Shown here: piece after piece, positions 54,293 through 64,000 of the stretch
How positions within the stretch are numbered: position 1 is the first letter of the stretch
Layout: every line of letters begins with the position of its first letter
Source: Prostheceraeus crozeri
Lineage: Eukaryota > Platyhelminthes > Polycladida > Euryleptidae
Assembly (NCBI GenBank): GCA_907163375.1
Contig: CAJQUW010010377.1
Location: 1 to 64,000 of the forward strand
Direction of reading: 5' to 3'
DNA length: 64,000 nt
The notes under the pieces: generated by a model
What the model was told of the DNA's origin: nothing
Databases searched by the model: none
Seen by the model: the letters and a program-made list of their open reading frames with translations, nothing else
Position numbers and translations under genes: made by a program

Positions 54293-54860
54293 ATAACGAA
54301 GGATATATTCTTGCGGTTTCTTCCACTTTTGTTTCATCCACTTTTGTTTCTTCCATTTTTAAAGAAATTTTTTTAGACACATGATATATTTTAAAAACCT
54401 GAAAGGTGGATAAAGTTCATGAATTTGAAATTCTCAACTTTTATGATTTTCGGTGTCCTGGAGCGGTCATGATTTTCAAGGTAAAAATTGTAATTCTCAA
54501 ATTTGAGATTCTTAACTTTTATGATTTTTTCGGTGTCCTGGAACGGTCATGATTTTCAAGGTAAAAATTGTAATTCTCAAATTTGAGATTTTGAAAAATT
54601 TGAAAAATTGGGTATTTTTAAAAACGCCTAAATTTATGAATTTAGGTCTTAAAAACCTGAAAAAGGGTTCAAATTCATGAATTTATGTCGTTTTTAAAAA
54701 GTACCATTTTTGAAAAAATGGTACTTTTTGAATGGACTAAATTCATGTATTTAGGTCTTAAAAACCTGAAAAAGGGTTCAAATTCATGAATTTATGTCGT
54801 TTTTAAAGATACTATTTTTTGAATTTTATGGTGGCCTGGAACGGTCTTTTGCCCATTACT
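54293..54860 (-). repeat. Right terminal inverted repeat of Polinton B
   Basis: It is the inverse of 36068-36639, ending CGGTCTTTTGCCCATTACT before the TGTGTC duplication. The same palindromic modules are present; module copy number differs slightly between the two arms. Confidence 0.93.
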
Positions 54861-54866
54861 TGTGTC

Positions 54867-55465
54867 GACCATAATATAGCCCATTCACTTTGAAAAGGAT
54901 ATCCCAAGTACCTTCTCCGAGCTCATCACATCTGATGGGTATTGAATGATCTCCATCCGTCTTATAGTAAGTACACCAATGTGATACCGGTAGGCAAATG
55001 TGATTACCATCCCAAATCTTTCTATAGGGAGTATCCTTGTGATCTCTAGCCTTCCACTCTTGAGCAAGAGGAGTAGGAATGTCCATATTTAATGTCACGT
55101 ACTCCTCAATAATATCAAGTTGGTGGCGAATGTACGGACTTACGGGGATCAGTATGTAGTCCCCATACTGATTGCGCATTATCTTGACATCCGTGGAAGG
55201 GAGCATTCCCGTTTGGAGTACTACGCTGTGATCGTCATAACGCAAGACTTGTTTAAATTTACGCTGTAGCGGTGTAGGATTATGTACCTTGGTTGTTTCT
55301 TCCACTGGCCTCAGTTGTAGATGATCTGACCGTAGCGAACCTTGTAACGTTTGACCGCCATTTTGTCCTACTAGTGCAGCAGATGGAGTAGATGCCTGAA
55401 AATGAAAAAGATTGTATTAAGTTTACGTTCAAGGGAGGAGAGGGAGGGAAGTAGCGACTTACCAT
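54867..55465 (-). CDS. Unknown Polinton A protein with ATG mini-exon
   Basis: About 149 residues of the main exon are open from 55305. It contains LQRKFKQVLRYDDHSVVLQTGM, YILIPVSPYIRHQLDIIEEYV and DGNHICLPVSHWCTYYKTDGDH. The gene starts at an ATG (55463-55465) followed at once by GTAAGTCG; the acceptor TTTTCAG lies at 55396. The second exon begins GCATCTACT, as the polymerase gene's does (GCATCAACT). Polinton B inserted at its downstream end. I do not recognise the family. Confidence 0.6.
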
Positions 55466-55528
55466 TTTAGTTGGATAATAGAATAGAGAGAGAAAATATG
55501 CGTCCGTCACTCGTGTGATTCAACGATG

Positions 55529-55565
55529 GAATGATTCTCACTGTGGAAGGCTCGCTATTTATATA
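55529..55565 (-). promoter_or_regulatory. TATA promoter of the right-end Polinton A gene
   Basis: On the minus strand TATATAA (55565 to 55559) is followed by TCATTC, whose A lies 33 nt downstream at 55532. It matches the arrangement at 16040 and 61450. Confidence 0.6.
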
Positions 55566-55611
55566 GAAATGCTTGATTCTCATTCGATGATGATCCTCAT
55601 TGGACAATAAC

Positions 55612-56732
55612 ATCAAGCTGATTCCAAATCTGAAATCCGTTTTCCCATCCGATGCTTCGTTTGGGCGCTACAGCCCAAAACGTCCAAAATTCTAACTCTG
55701 TCGTTTTTCGCCAATCTCCGAAAATCTTAAATGGCGTCTCACATCTAAACGAAGACAGATATGAACAAAACGATTCTTTCAGTGAATTTGTCTCACTCTT
55801 AGCTTTCAAACGAGCTATGGCACGACTAAATCCGTCAACTGGAAGCCAAGATCGAAGCTAGCTCTCCCGAGGGGGGGGAGGTCAACGAAATTTTTTCTCT
55901 CCGATTGACTTGAAACTCACCATGTTGATAGAGAATTTCATGCTGATTCCAAATCTGAAATCCGTTTTCCCATCCGATGCTTCGTTTTGGCGCTACAGTC
56001 CAAAACGTCCCAAATTCTAACTCTGTCGTTTTTCGCCAATCTCCCAAAATCTTAAATGGCGTCTCACATCTAAACGAAGACAGATATGAACAAGCCGATT
56101 CTTTCAGTGAATTTGTCTCACTCTTAGCTTTCAAACGAGCTATGGCACGACTAAGTCCGTCCACTGGAAGCCAAGATCGAAGCTAGCTCTCCCGAGGGGG
56201 GGGGGGACGTCAGCGAAAAATTTTTTCTCTCCGATTGCTTTCAAATTCACCATACCGATGCAGAATTTCACGCTGAATCCGAATCTGGCCTCCGTTTTCC
56301 CATCCGATGGTTCGTTTGGGCGCTACACATTCAAACGTCCCAAATTTTAACTCTGTCGTTTTTTCGAAAAATGTTGAAATTTTTTTCTCGCCGATTGAGC
56401 TGGAAATCACACCACAGATGCAGAATTTTACGCTGAATCCGAATCTGGCAGCCATTTCACCATCCACGACAACCTAGACGGTCGCCCACGTGAACTAGGC
56501 GGTCGGACCAACTCACCCGAGTCTCACACTCTGTCGTTTTCGAGGGGGGGCGTCAGCGAACATTTTGTGATCGTGGACCAACCTGGCCGGCACACCACGA
56601 CAGGCCACAACCTCTGTCGTTCCAGAGGGGGGGGGGAGTCAGACTCGAAGCACCACGGCGGCCGACCACGACACTCTGCCGTTCCAGAGGGGGGGGGCGC
56701 GCCGGTCGAGTGTTCGCCGTTTTCTTACTACT
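55612..56732 (-). repeat. Right terminal inverted repeat of Polinton A
   Basis: It is the inverse of the left arm, about 1.1 kb, ending CGCCGTTTTCTTACTACT. It has two copies of the GCTTCGATCTTGG module where the left arm has three. C/G runs of 7-10 precede the ACGACAGAG or TGGAACG motifs as on the left. Confidence 0.93.
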
Positions 56733-56738
56733 CGCAAG

Positions 56739-57889
56739 TGTACAAAGGCAATGCTACTGTAACCATTGGATTAATCAGTTCTTAAAAGAACTCAATGTAG
56801 CTTTCTCGTGGCAACGAATTAAAATTGATCAGCTTTGGCCCAATATCTGGTAAAAAATGGAAATCTTAAGACTTGTAATACTACTCATTCTTGCTGTTAA
56901 TATACTAATACCGTAGATTCCAAACATTGCCGTACACACGTTCAAAACAGACGTCTAATATACTGTACCGACTACAGATGCTGATAGTGGAAATAGAATA
57001 AGACAATGGTCACCATAGGTTAAGGAAATTAAAAATGGATATTATAAAACAACAGGAAACCGATGAATAGAAATTGGAAAAGTGGAGGTAAAATATGGAA
57101 ATACAACGATGCTACTACACCGATTACAAGTGAACTATATCTGACACTACACAAAGTGGATAATGGTAAGAGTGGATAAGTGGAAAGTGGATAATGGAGG
57201 TAAACAATAGAACTACAATGACACTCTACTAAACCGAGAGAAATGAAACTATACACACTATACCTAAGACTACACATGGAAAATACTATTTCTTCACTTG
57301 AATTTGTTATCGCCAGTTTCTTCATCCGTCTATAGTATTTCATGTAATTCCACATTTCTTCATTTGAATTACAATACATCGACCACTACTTCAGCTACCA
57401 ATTAAGGGATATAAAACATAATACTGTAGTCCGTCATTCATCAGCAGGTACTCGTCTTGTTGTGTTTCGACCCCTAACCTGAACACTCACACCCAGACGA
57501 GCGAGGTCCCACACATAGTGACTGACAAAATACTGAATAGGTAATGATATGTCTTGAAAGACATGTCACAAAGATAAATCAGACATCATTCAATTGTTGC
57601 GTTTCCCACATGTAAACTGATCCTGTCATCAAATTCATCCCATCAATAAATACAGTATGCTTTTTGAGATCCGCACATGTAAACAAATCCTGTACATCAA
57701 TCTTTGCCTTTTCGATTCCCACAAGTAAACAGATCCTGTTCATCCTCGAATCCCATAAAGATGTAATCGCTGTGTGATAAATATGTAATCCGCCTTTACA
57801 CAAACTTCGCCTCATACATCAAGACTTAACAATGGGAGCTCTCTCATCTCCCGCAAGCCACGCTAAGCGCTCTGTATTCACTCTTCACC
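56739..57889. other. Non-coding, minor repeats only
   Basis: No gene is seen. AGTGGATAATGG-like words repeat near 57160-57200. GTAAAC(T/A)(G/A)ATCCTGT recurs about every 55 bp between 57610 and 57760. The stretch separates Polinton A from the right half of the RTE-like LINE and may be a further insertion. Confidence 0.45.
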
Positions 57890-58870
57890 GCCCCCCATGC
57901 ACTACAGTGACAAGGCTGCAGTTAAGACTCGGAAATGAAACTGGTGACTGGTTCAGACAAGGATTCCAGACAGGGCTATCCCCTGTGATCTGTTATTTTG
58001 CTTTGTATACCTGGAACGTGTTATAACAATGCGGCAGGGGTGTCAATTAAGGAACAACCAAAGCCTTGTCGATGATATAACACTTTCGGATGAAAGTTGG
58101 TGAGTTGCAGAATAGCCTAAACCTCGTTTCTTCAGATGCAGGAAGATGTGGCCGTAAGATCAACACCGATAAAGCGAAGGGATTACTGATAGTGGAGACA
58201 AGTCAAAATGCAGAGCTTTCAAGCAACAACAGTGCAATCGAAACAGTTCACACGTTCACCTATCTTGGAATCACGATAGATGGCGAGGGAAGTGCGATGA
58301 AATTTCATCAGCGCTTTGGCATGGGCAGGCATGACATTCCAGACGTTACCAAGTATTATCAAAATATGGAGGAGTCACATGACTAGTACAAGAACTATAA
58401 TGCATGGTGTTGCGAACGTGTGTTTCTAGCGGGCTGATGCTTACTTCGGAAACGTGGACGCTGAGAAAGACGGATAAGCGGCGTCTCGATGCCTTTGAGT
58501 TGCGGTGCTTCTAAGGGATTTTAGGTGTTAGATGTCTTCACCGCACCACAAATCATGAAGTCATGAGAAGAGTAGAACCGAAGTTAAGGTTTGTGTAGTT
58601 GATTAATAAGCACAAAGTGAGTCTGTTCGACCACATCTACCGCATGAAAGATATTCGCCCAGTGAAGATCGTGCTATTTGGTATCGCGAATGGCAAGTCG
58701 TAGAGCCGATCCATGGTGTGGTAGACAGAAAGCATCGAAGGTTGCTGCGAAGCTGACCTACAGCGATAGCTACGATGACATAAGAGACCGGCGGGAAATA
58801 ACCAAATGTGGACTTGAGGACACCAACAAATGATTCGACTTCTTCGCAAATCAAGCAAAATGAGCAAAAT
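57890..58870 (+). pseudogene. RTE-like LINE relic, right half (palm, thumb and C-terminus)
   Basis: Translated pieces: LQLRLGNETGDWFRQGFQTGLSPVI, then SLVDDITLSDES (worn catalytic motif), LQNSLNLVSSDAGRCGRKINTDKAKGL, VHTFTYLGITIDGEG, and further on SETWTLRKTDKRRLDAFELRC and LFDHIYRMKDIRPVK. This is the order of an RTE-type reverse transcriptase and tail. Frames change several times, so it is dead. It continues where the relic at 11900-14060 stops. Confidence 0.8.
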
Positions 58871-59700
58871 AATTTGAGGGACCAATAATCTGTTTAGTTA
58901 GTAGTTCTACCCAGTGCATTTTAACTTTTTGGTGTAAATGAACGACGGTTTCAGTCGTTCACTAGTAAGCAAAGGAGCTTGACAAACAAGATTTCCTGGT
59001 AACTGCCACTGAAATGAACTTTTATTTTCCAGTTCATGAAACTAACGAACGAACTGAACTTATGCTTTTAAGCTCAGTCTTACATTTATTATGGGGGAGA
59101 TAAAATTCTCACATCGCTTTCCGTTGCTAACACATAGCCGTTTAGAGCAACAGATCCGTGCTGTTGTTTCTGTTCGTGAACATATTATAGTACAATGTAA
59201 ATGAGTAGATTAAAAATAAGACCAGACAGTGATTTTAAAGGTCATTTTAGCCGGCATGGCGCTGCATAAGAATTTTCGTGCGCTTTATGAAATATTTCTG
59301 CGTGGTGACAAATTAACGACTGTGGCGAAATTCCAAGTAATTATGGCTTCAAATATTTACGAGTTATAATTCTGGGATACAGGATAATCAACTCTTGATG
59401 AATTTAATAGCATAGGGTTGCCATGTTTCCAGAATTCCGGGATTTGGAATTTGATGGCTTCCTTGTAGTAGCAGTTTTATGTATGTCAAAAGTCTATTTG
59501 TGAGACCCTTAACAAAGTCTACAGCTAAACAGCTAATAGAGCAACTGAGTAAATTCTTAGTAATTGACACTACTTAAAAAGATCTAAAAACAAAACTAAG
59601 GTACAATCAAGATAGTCTTAGTAATATGAAAAGTAGACATGGACAGCTTGAAATTATACAGTTAAAAAATATTTTTTTTAATTTTTTTTAAAACTAGTTG
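58871..59700. other. Non-coding, no feature recognised
   Basis: AT-rich sequence without a supported gene or element. Confidence 0.45.
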
Positions 59701-59707
59701 TTCACAC

Positions 59708-59786
59708 CAGGGATGCGGAACCCGAACCGGAACCACTTGATTTGGTCGGAACCGGAACCACTGAGAAATCAGTGGTTCCGGTTCCG
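59708..59786. repeat. hAT-like terminus with a near-perfect hairpin
   Basis: CAGGGATGCGGAACC resembles the terminus of the hAT at 12306-13888 (CAGGGATGCGGAAGC). Inside it, 59747-59764 and 59769-59786 form an 18-bp perfect stem with a GAAA loop, built of GGAACC units. No opposite end was found, so this is a solo terminus or a very short fold-back element. Confidence 0.65.
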
Positions 59787-60704
59787 GAGATTAACTAGTG
59801 AAATGTAACAAACATGCATGAATTCAGAAGGAGCACAAATTTTAGACTCCTGCCCGCTGAATGGATGGATTCTAGCGTGCCTTCCCGAATCCCGATGTCA
59901 GTTAAACAGATCAATGACCTGTGCCGTAGAGAAGAACAACTTGTCATACAACTTTCAGTTGCATACAAACATACAAGTATGAAGGGCACCAGCGCAGCCT
60001 GCTGTGATCATTGGTAAGGGATGGATAGCTGTTATCGAAATGCAGGTATTACCGCTTTCACTGCAGTACAATGACACAATAGCATCCTCTCTGCCTGCAC
60101 AATAGGGAAGATGAATTATATAATCGGTAAAGTGAGCGCCAGATTGGCTGACTATGACTAGAGGTGCTTCAAGCTCCAACCCAATGCAGCCTGCTTTTTT
60201 CATACCTCAGTAGGAGTGGTTCAGTTCTTTGATTTGTTTCATACTCACATCGACGCTAAGACTGACCCTTGAGTGTTTTTCTTTTATTAAGTTAGCCTTC
60301 TACTCTCCCGACCAAATGGATTTCAGCATTTCGAAGAGCTGATGAGCTATGATTAAGCACTAGGAGTAATTGGAGTCCTGACAATGGAGGAATATCTGTC
60401 AGATGTTTCTCCCATCCGACTACGAAACCGACTCGACTATGAGAAGTTATCCCGCTACCCGCTGAAAAGCAAGTCCAACTCAAGTCCTGATTATTCATGG
60501 CGCACTTTTCCTGACTGTCGCTACTCGCTAGTATAATGTTAAATGACGTCCATCTTGCCTGTGTGCTGATTGCCAGTGTTCTATAATTCCCTTCATTTTC
60601 CTAACTGCTTCCCATCGAGATGTGTATATCATTTTGGCAACAGACAGTAATCATCCGTTACATGTATGATTGTACATAGATGATTGAACATTGTAATTGA
60701 ATAC
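59787..60704. other. Non-coding, no feature recognised
   Basis: No supported gene or element was seen before the candidate left end of Polinton C. Confidence 0.45.
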
Positions 60705-60720
60705 AGTAGTAACCCCGTGG

Positions 60721-60798
60721 CAGACGCAAGGACAAAATGTGAAATGCTGAGTCATCAGGCAGACGCAAGGACAAAATGTGAAATGCTGAGTCATCAGG
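60721..60798. repeat. 39-bp tandem duplication at the left end of Polinton C
   Basis: Two identical copies of a 39-bp unit starting CAGACGCAAGGACAAAATG (60721-60759 and 60760-60798). C runs follow at about 60808-60816 and 60885-60900. Confidence 0.95.
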
Positions 60799-61447
60799 CT
60801 GACTCAGCCCCCCCCTCTGGCAGGAAGGTGAGGGAGTTCGCCAAGGATGTGTTGGGAGGAATGGGTCCGTGAGGAGAAGAAACCGCCCCCCCCCCCCCCC
60901 AACGACTCAACTGACCAAATTGGTCGAAAAGACCAAAGTTGTTCAGAATCATGTGAAACAAACTTCTATCAAGGTTTCAGGTTGAAATTCGTCCGAAAAA
61001 TTTTTTCGAAAATGTTTCACTACGGTGGTCTTGACACTTTTTCAAGTCCAAATGTGAAATGTCGCTTTTTTAGCCAACTTTGACGATGAATAGCGGAGGA
61101 TTGGAATTGAATGAAGAGCTCGGGTTTCTTTTAGGGGCAAGACCGCGCTTTGTTCTCTAGGATCTCCTCTTTTCAGATGCGTGGCAGGCTCCGTTTCCAA
61201 ATGAGAGCCTGTTAAAAATCGAGTTTTTGCGCATTTCCCAAGATTTTGGAACTTTTTGAAAAAACGACAGAGTTTTTTCATCTCAGCTTCTGGTCATCGT
61301 AGAGGGTCGAGGGATGTCTTAAATGAAAGGGGAGAGCGAGAAAACGTGACACTCAAAATTTGGAGTCAATCGGAGCACTAGAGCCGGAGATAGACGGGTT
61401 TAAAGTTTTTGGATGATGGGTGTTACGTCATCAGCTGATCGCCACAC

Positions 61448-61504
61448 ACTATATAAGCGGGAACCGACAGAGACTTTTCATTTAGAGGAGAGCGATTGTC
61501 AAAG
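61448..61504 (+). promoter_or_regulatory. TATA promoter and leader exon of the first Polinton C gene
   Basis: TATATAA at 61450-61456, TCATTT with its A 30 nt downstream (61480), and a leader ending CAAAG|GTAGGT at 61504. The block is nearly identical to 16038-16093 in Polinton A. The predicted intron runs to TTTTCAG at 62521. Confidence 0.75.
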
Positions 61505-62528
61505 GTAGGTCGTCTCTCTGAGCTCCGATGATAGCTTCGGACATTCCAAATTCCGGGTTTCTGTATGAAACCGACTTAGAAAATTTCATTGCTGATATCA
61601 GCTAAGGCGTCAGACATAGAGGTTAGCCAGGAGGTGGCCTTCGTCTCCAGGCCATACAAGACTCCAAAACTTTAAAGGCTTGTAACTTTGCTTCTACAAG
61701 TCCTTGATTCAAAAAAGGTTCGGTTGCTATTGACCTGCTCTAAGTGATAGACTACTTATAAAATGTCGTAAGTAGTGCTAAAAAGTTGAAAAATTTAAAT
61801 TCACTAGTTTTGGAGGTTTTCTGGGGTTTTCGACCCTGCTGAATTCAACTAAGACATTTACAAAGTTCCCAGAGGCGAGCTTCGGCTCGAGACTTGTTTC
61901 CTGATGTAAATAACTCCACCGATTTTCATGTCAAAATCGGGGCCCGGATACCAACACAGTGACATGACGCACGCTCTGTCCGCTCGAGGTTGGATTTGTG
62001 GGTCGAGGTCTTGGAGTTGGGATAAGATCCCCTCTGAGAAATGCCTGTGACGGATTCATCAGCTTAACTTGTCTTTCCTCTAAGCGAAGTTGTCTTTGTG
62101 ATAGCACTGGGCGACTATCGATTCTGTCTTTGTATAGCATGGGCCTTCACGACTGAAAGGCCAGTAACTGTCGATGTGTTGTCCAAATTTGGTAAAAGCG
62201 TCGTTGTCAAGTCAAAAGCACGACTAAATTTAGAAAGACCAAGGCAAGCCTTTGTGTCGGGAGGGTATATAAGTCACTGCTTCTCTCTAGGCTTCACTCC
62301 TGTTTCAAGTTGTAAGATGAACGGTGAGTGCTCTGTCGAAGTTTGCTATCAAACTTTGAAATATTTAGAACTTAGGATTATTCTGTCTTAATGCAGATAC
62401 AGTAGTAGCTTCATATAAACGTTTTTATTAAGCTGTGACTTTAGATGAGATCCTTTAACGATCTCCTCTTATGAGCACTAAAATGTGTCTCAATTTAACA
62501 CATTATTTCTTCTCTTTTCAGTTTGAAA

Positions 62529-63701
62529 ATGACGAAGGAATGTAATAAAAAACTACAAATCTTTAAGTGCAGTTGCGGCATGCCCTTCCGCGGTGACCGT
62601 TTCAGGCACCACGTTTTGGCGAGAGTGACGAAGGGTGAAATGAAGCATGATGATGTGTTGATGGTGATGTATTGTGTGTGGTGTGATGTTCGTTGTAGTG
62701 CGTATGATGTCGAGTTTGTGAAGGCTCATGCCAATTGTCCTCTGCGTGTGATTGGGAAGGAAATGATGACTCAAGTGTTGAGTGGTGAGCGGGGGAGCGC
62801 ATTTGTTCAAGGCGAACCAGTACGTTCCCCAGTCGTGAATGTGGATTTGGATGATGATGAAGTGGTGAGTAAAGTAAAGAGGAAGTTGATTGTCGAGAGT
62901 GATGATGATGACGATGAGGCTATGGAGAGCGTTGTAACGAAGAAGGGGTGTGTTGAGAGGTTGAGTGATGTTGAGCTTGAGCGAGCTGTCGCGTCGATTG
63001 AGCCACCGGCAAAGCCACGGGCTCAATCGTCGCCGAGAGATGAGCGCGTGATGCCTAATTGTGTTGAGAGTGAGTCAGTCGAGTGTGCCGAGTAAAGTGG
63101 TGTTGAGGAAGAATGATGCACTGGCGTATGGGAATGTGAGGAATGAGTGTGACAGGTTGCAGGGAAAGTTGAATGCTGCAAAGTGTACGTTGAAAGAAGT
63201 GACTGTGGAAAGGGATCGTTTGAAGAGAGAGTCGGAGGACTTTGCGAGTGTGAAGAGAGAGTTGTTTGAGGCGAGGCAGAAGTTGGTGAATGAGAGAAAG
63301 TTGAGGGAGACGCTTGAGTCGAAGTTGGAGAGTTGTGAGAAGTCGGTCTGTCGAGAGCGTGAGTTGAAGGATGAGGCGATGGAACGAGTGAGTGTTGGAG
63401 CGTCAGTTGAGTATGGAGTCCGAAGTGTCGCCTGAAACGGTCACCGCCCTTCACATTCCTGTGGTGGGCTATGTCCCGGAGCGGCCATTAATTTATGGAG
63501 ATGTGACTCCAGATACATCACAAGAATGTTTTAACTGCACGGATGTCCGATGTTATCACATCAAAATACATCGCAAGGAGGACATCCGTGTAGATTATAG
63601 AAAGCCGCACAAATTTCGTAAGTATTATGACTGGAACATAACATTGTACCATCTTTCTCATTCTTACTTCTTTCATTGCAGGCCAACTGAAAAAGTCATA
63701 A
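62529..63701 (+). pseudogene. Zinc-binding, coiled-coil protein of Polinton C, homologue of the A gene
   Basis: The N-terminus FKCSCGMPFRGDRFRHHV with later CVWCDVRC and HANCP parallels FKLCQCRKVFRADAFKKHAC in A. An acidic stretch (VDLDDDEVV, ESDDDDDEAME) follows, then a coiled coil (NECDRLQGKLNAAKC, LKRESEDF), then LHIPVVGYVPERPLIYGDV, parallel to LHIPIRTGRVAETPLLY. GTAAGT at 63610 and TTGCAG at 63681 give a 3' intron as in A, with a stop at 63699. It may carry about two breaks. Function unknown. Confidence 0.7.
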
Positions 63702-63736
63702 GCCCACCACATCCCACGTCCCGAGAACGACCCATG

Positions 63737-63752
63737 GGCTCTCTTAAGGGCC
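63737..63752 (+). terminator. Histone-mRNA-like 3' stem-loop, Polinton C
   Basis: GGCTCT-CTTA-AGGGCC, identical to the A copy at 19447-19462, 35 nt after the predicted stop. The preceding CCGAGAACGA(A/C)CC is also shared. Sequence after the loop differs between A and C. Confidence 0.6.
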
Positions 63753-64000
63753 AACCTTCCACTGCAGCTAAAGCGGTCCCAAGCCCGCCACATATCTACG
63801 GATATGCAATGCAGAGGGGAAGAAAAATGATGAATGGAATGAAGGGAGGACATTCATGCGCCACACGCAACACATCACAGACTTCTCTCTTTGCTAGTGA
63901 ACAAGCTCTTGTCAGTGTCGTACAAAGGTTTTACTGCAGCACAGGTTGATGTATAGTTAGAAAGTTTGATCATCAACGTTGTATTCGTAAGTCTAGTCAG

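Larger units (their letters stand above)
36068..54860. mobile_element. Polinton/Maverick B, inserted in Polinton A
   Basis: The ends are AGTAATGGGCAAAAGACC and its exact inverse, flanked by a perfect 6-bp duplication TGTGTC (36062-36067 and 54861-54866). Length is 18.8 kb including a later mariner. It has the core Polinton set: polymerase B, integrase, ATPase, adenain-type protease, major and minor capsid. The capsid and penton types are those common in Hydra-like Polintons and differ from those of A. It is much richer in A+T than A. Several genes are interrupted, roughly eight to ten breaks overall. Confidence 0.96.
14161..56732. mobile_element. Polinton/Maverick A, carrying Polinton B inside it
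   Basis: The left end AGTAGTAAGAAAACGG and the right end, its exact inverse, begin AGT and end ACT as in Polintons. The 6-bp duplication CGCAAG stands at 14155-14160 and 56733-56738. The span is 42.6 kb, of which 18.8 kb is the later insertion B, leaving about 23.8 kb. Genes present: polymerase B, integrase, ATPase, adenain-type protease, capsid candidates, and extras (TBP-like, PC4-like, RING). Most genes are open; the polymerase and a few others are broken, a handful of breaks in all. The perfect duplication points to a fairly recent insertion. Confidence 0.95.
60705..64000 (+). mobile_element. Left part of a third Polinton, C, related to A (cut by the window edge)
   Basis: A start AGTAGTAACCCCG at 60705 fits the AGT rule; the duplication candidate GAATAC (60699-60704) cannot be tested because the other end is outside. 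Poly-C runs, the leader promoter block, the first 340 bases of the leader intron, a homologous first gene, the 3' stem-loop and a downstream block all match Polinton A in order. The exact start is less certain than the identity. Confidence 0.75.

Noticed and set aside
55597-56467. Matching open frames in the right repeat of A
   Set aside because: Same reason as for the left arm.
62553-63026. 157-codon minus-strand frame, His/Thr-rich
   Set aside because: Antisense shadow of the Polinton C gene.
1-64000. tRNA, rRNA or host protein-coding genes
   Set aside because: I looked for cloverleaf and conserved rRNA words and for multi-exon host genes by eye and saw none I could support. A tRNA and Rfam scan would settle this.

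Overview
The window is nuclear DNA of an animal, most likely an invertebrate. The grounds are spliceosomal GT-AG introns, TATA-box promoters, and LINE, hAT, mariner and Polinton/Maverick elements. I cannot name the species. I found no convincing host gene, rRNA, tRNA or CRISPR array; almost everything recognisable is mobile DNA, much of it nested.

Layout. 1-112 is a scrap of a Polinton terminal repeat. 113-5163 is non-coding with three small repeat families. 5172-8960 is a hAT-type element (8-bp target duplication) interrupted by a young CR1/Jockey-group LINE with an open 935-codon ORF. 11900-14060 and 57890-58870 look like the two collinear halves of one old RTE-like LINE; the left half is split by a hAT element (12306-13888), itself split by a second one (12715-13553). 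Between the halves lies Polinton A (14161-56732, long terminal inverted repeats, AGT...ACT ends, 6-bp duplication CGCAAG). Inside A sits a complete second Polinton, B (36068-54860, ends AGT...ACT, 6-bp duplication TGTGTC). Inside B sits a mariner (47129-48858, TA duplication, open D,D34D transposase). A third Polinton, C, related to A, starts near 60705 and runs off the window.

Polinton A carries the usual set: protein-primed DNA polymerase B, RVE integrase with chromodomain, packaging ATPase, adenain-type protease, candidate major capsid and two candidate minor capsid proteins, and small basic core-like proteins. It also carries what looks like an unusual transcription module on the + strand: two PC4-like proteins (27835-28560) followed by a whole 181-residue TATA-binding-protein core (28535-29080) with two TBP repeats and the signature YEPELFP. 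Several A and C promoters have TATATAA (or TATAAAAG) about 30-33 nt upstream of a TCATT/TCACT initiator-like motif. The first gene of A and of C has a spliced leader, a 3' intron, and a histone-mRNA-like stem-loop (GGCTCT-CTTA-AGGGCC) about 32-35 nt after the predicted stop.

Polinton B is far richer in A+T and belongs to a different lineage (Hydra-type major capsid). It adds a parvovirus-like phospholipase A2 domain in the same open frame as the integrase, and a fibre-like coiled-coil protein. A is partly broken, B more so; both are treated as fossils. Nesting gives the order: RTE LINE, then A, then B, then mariner.
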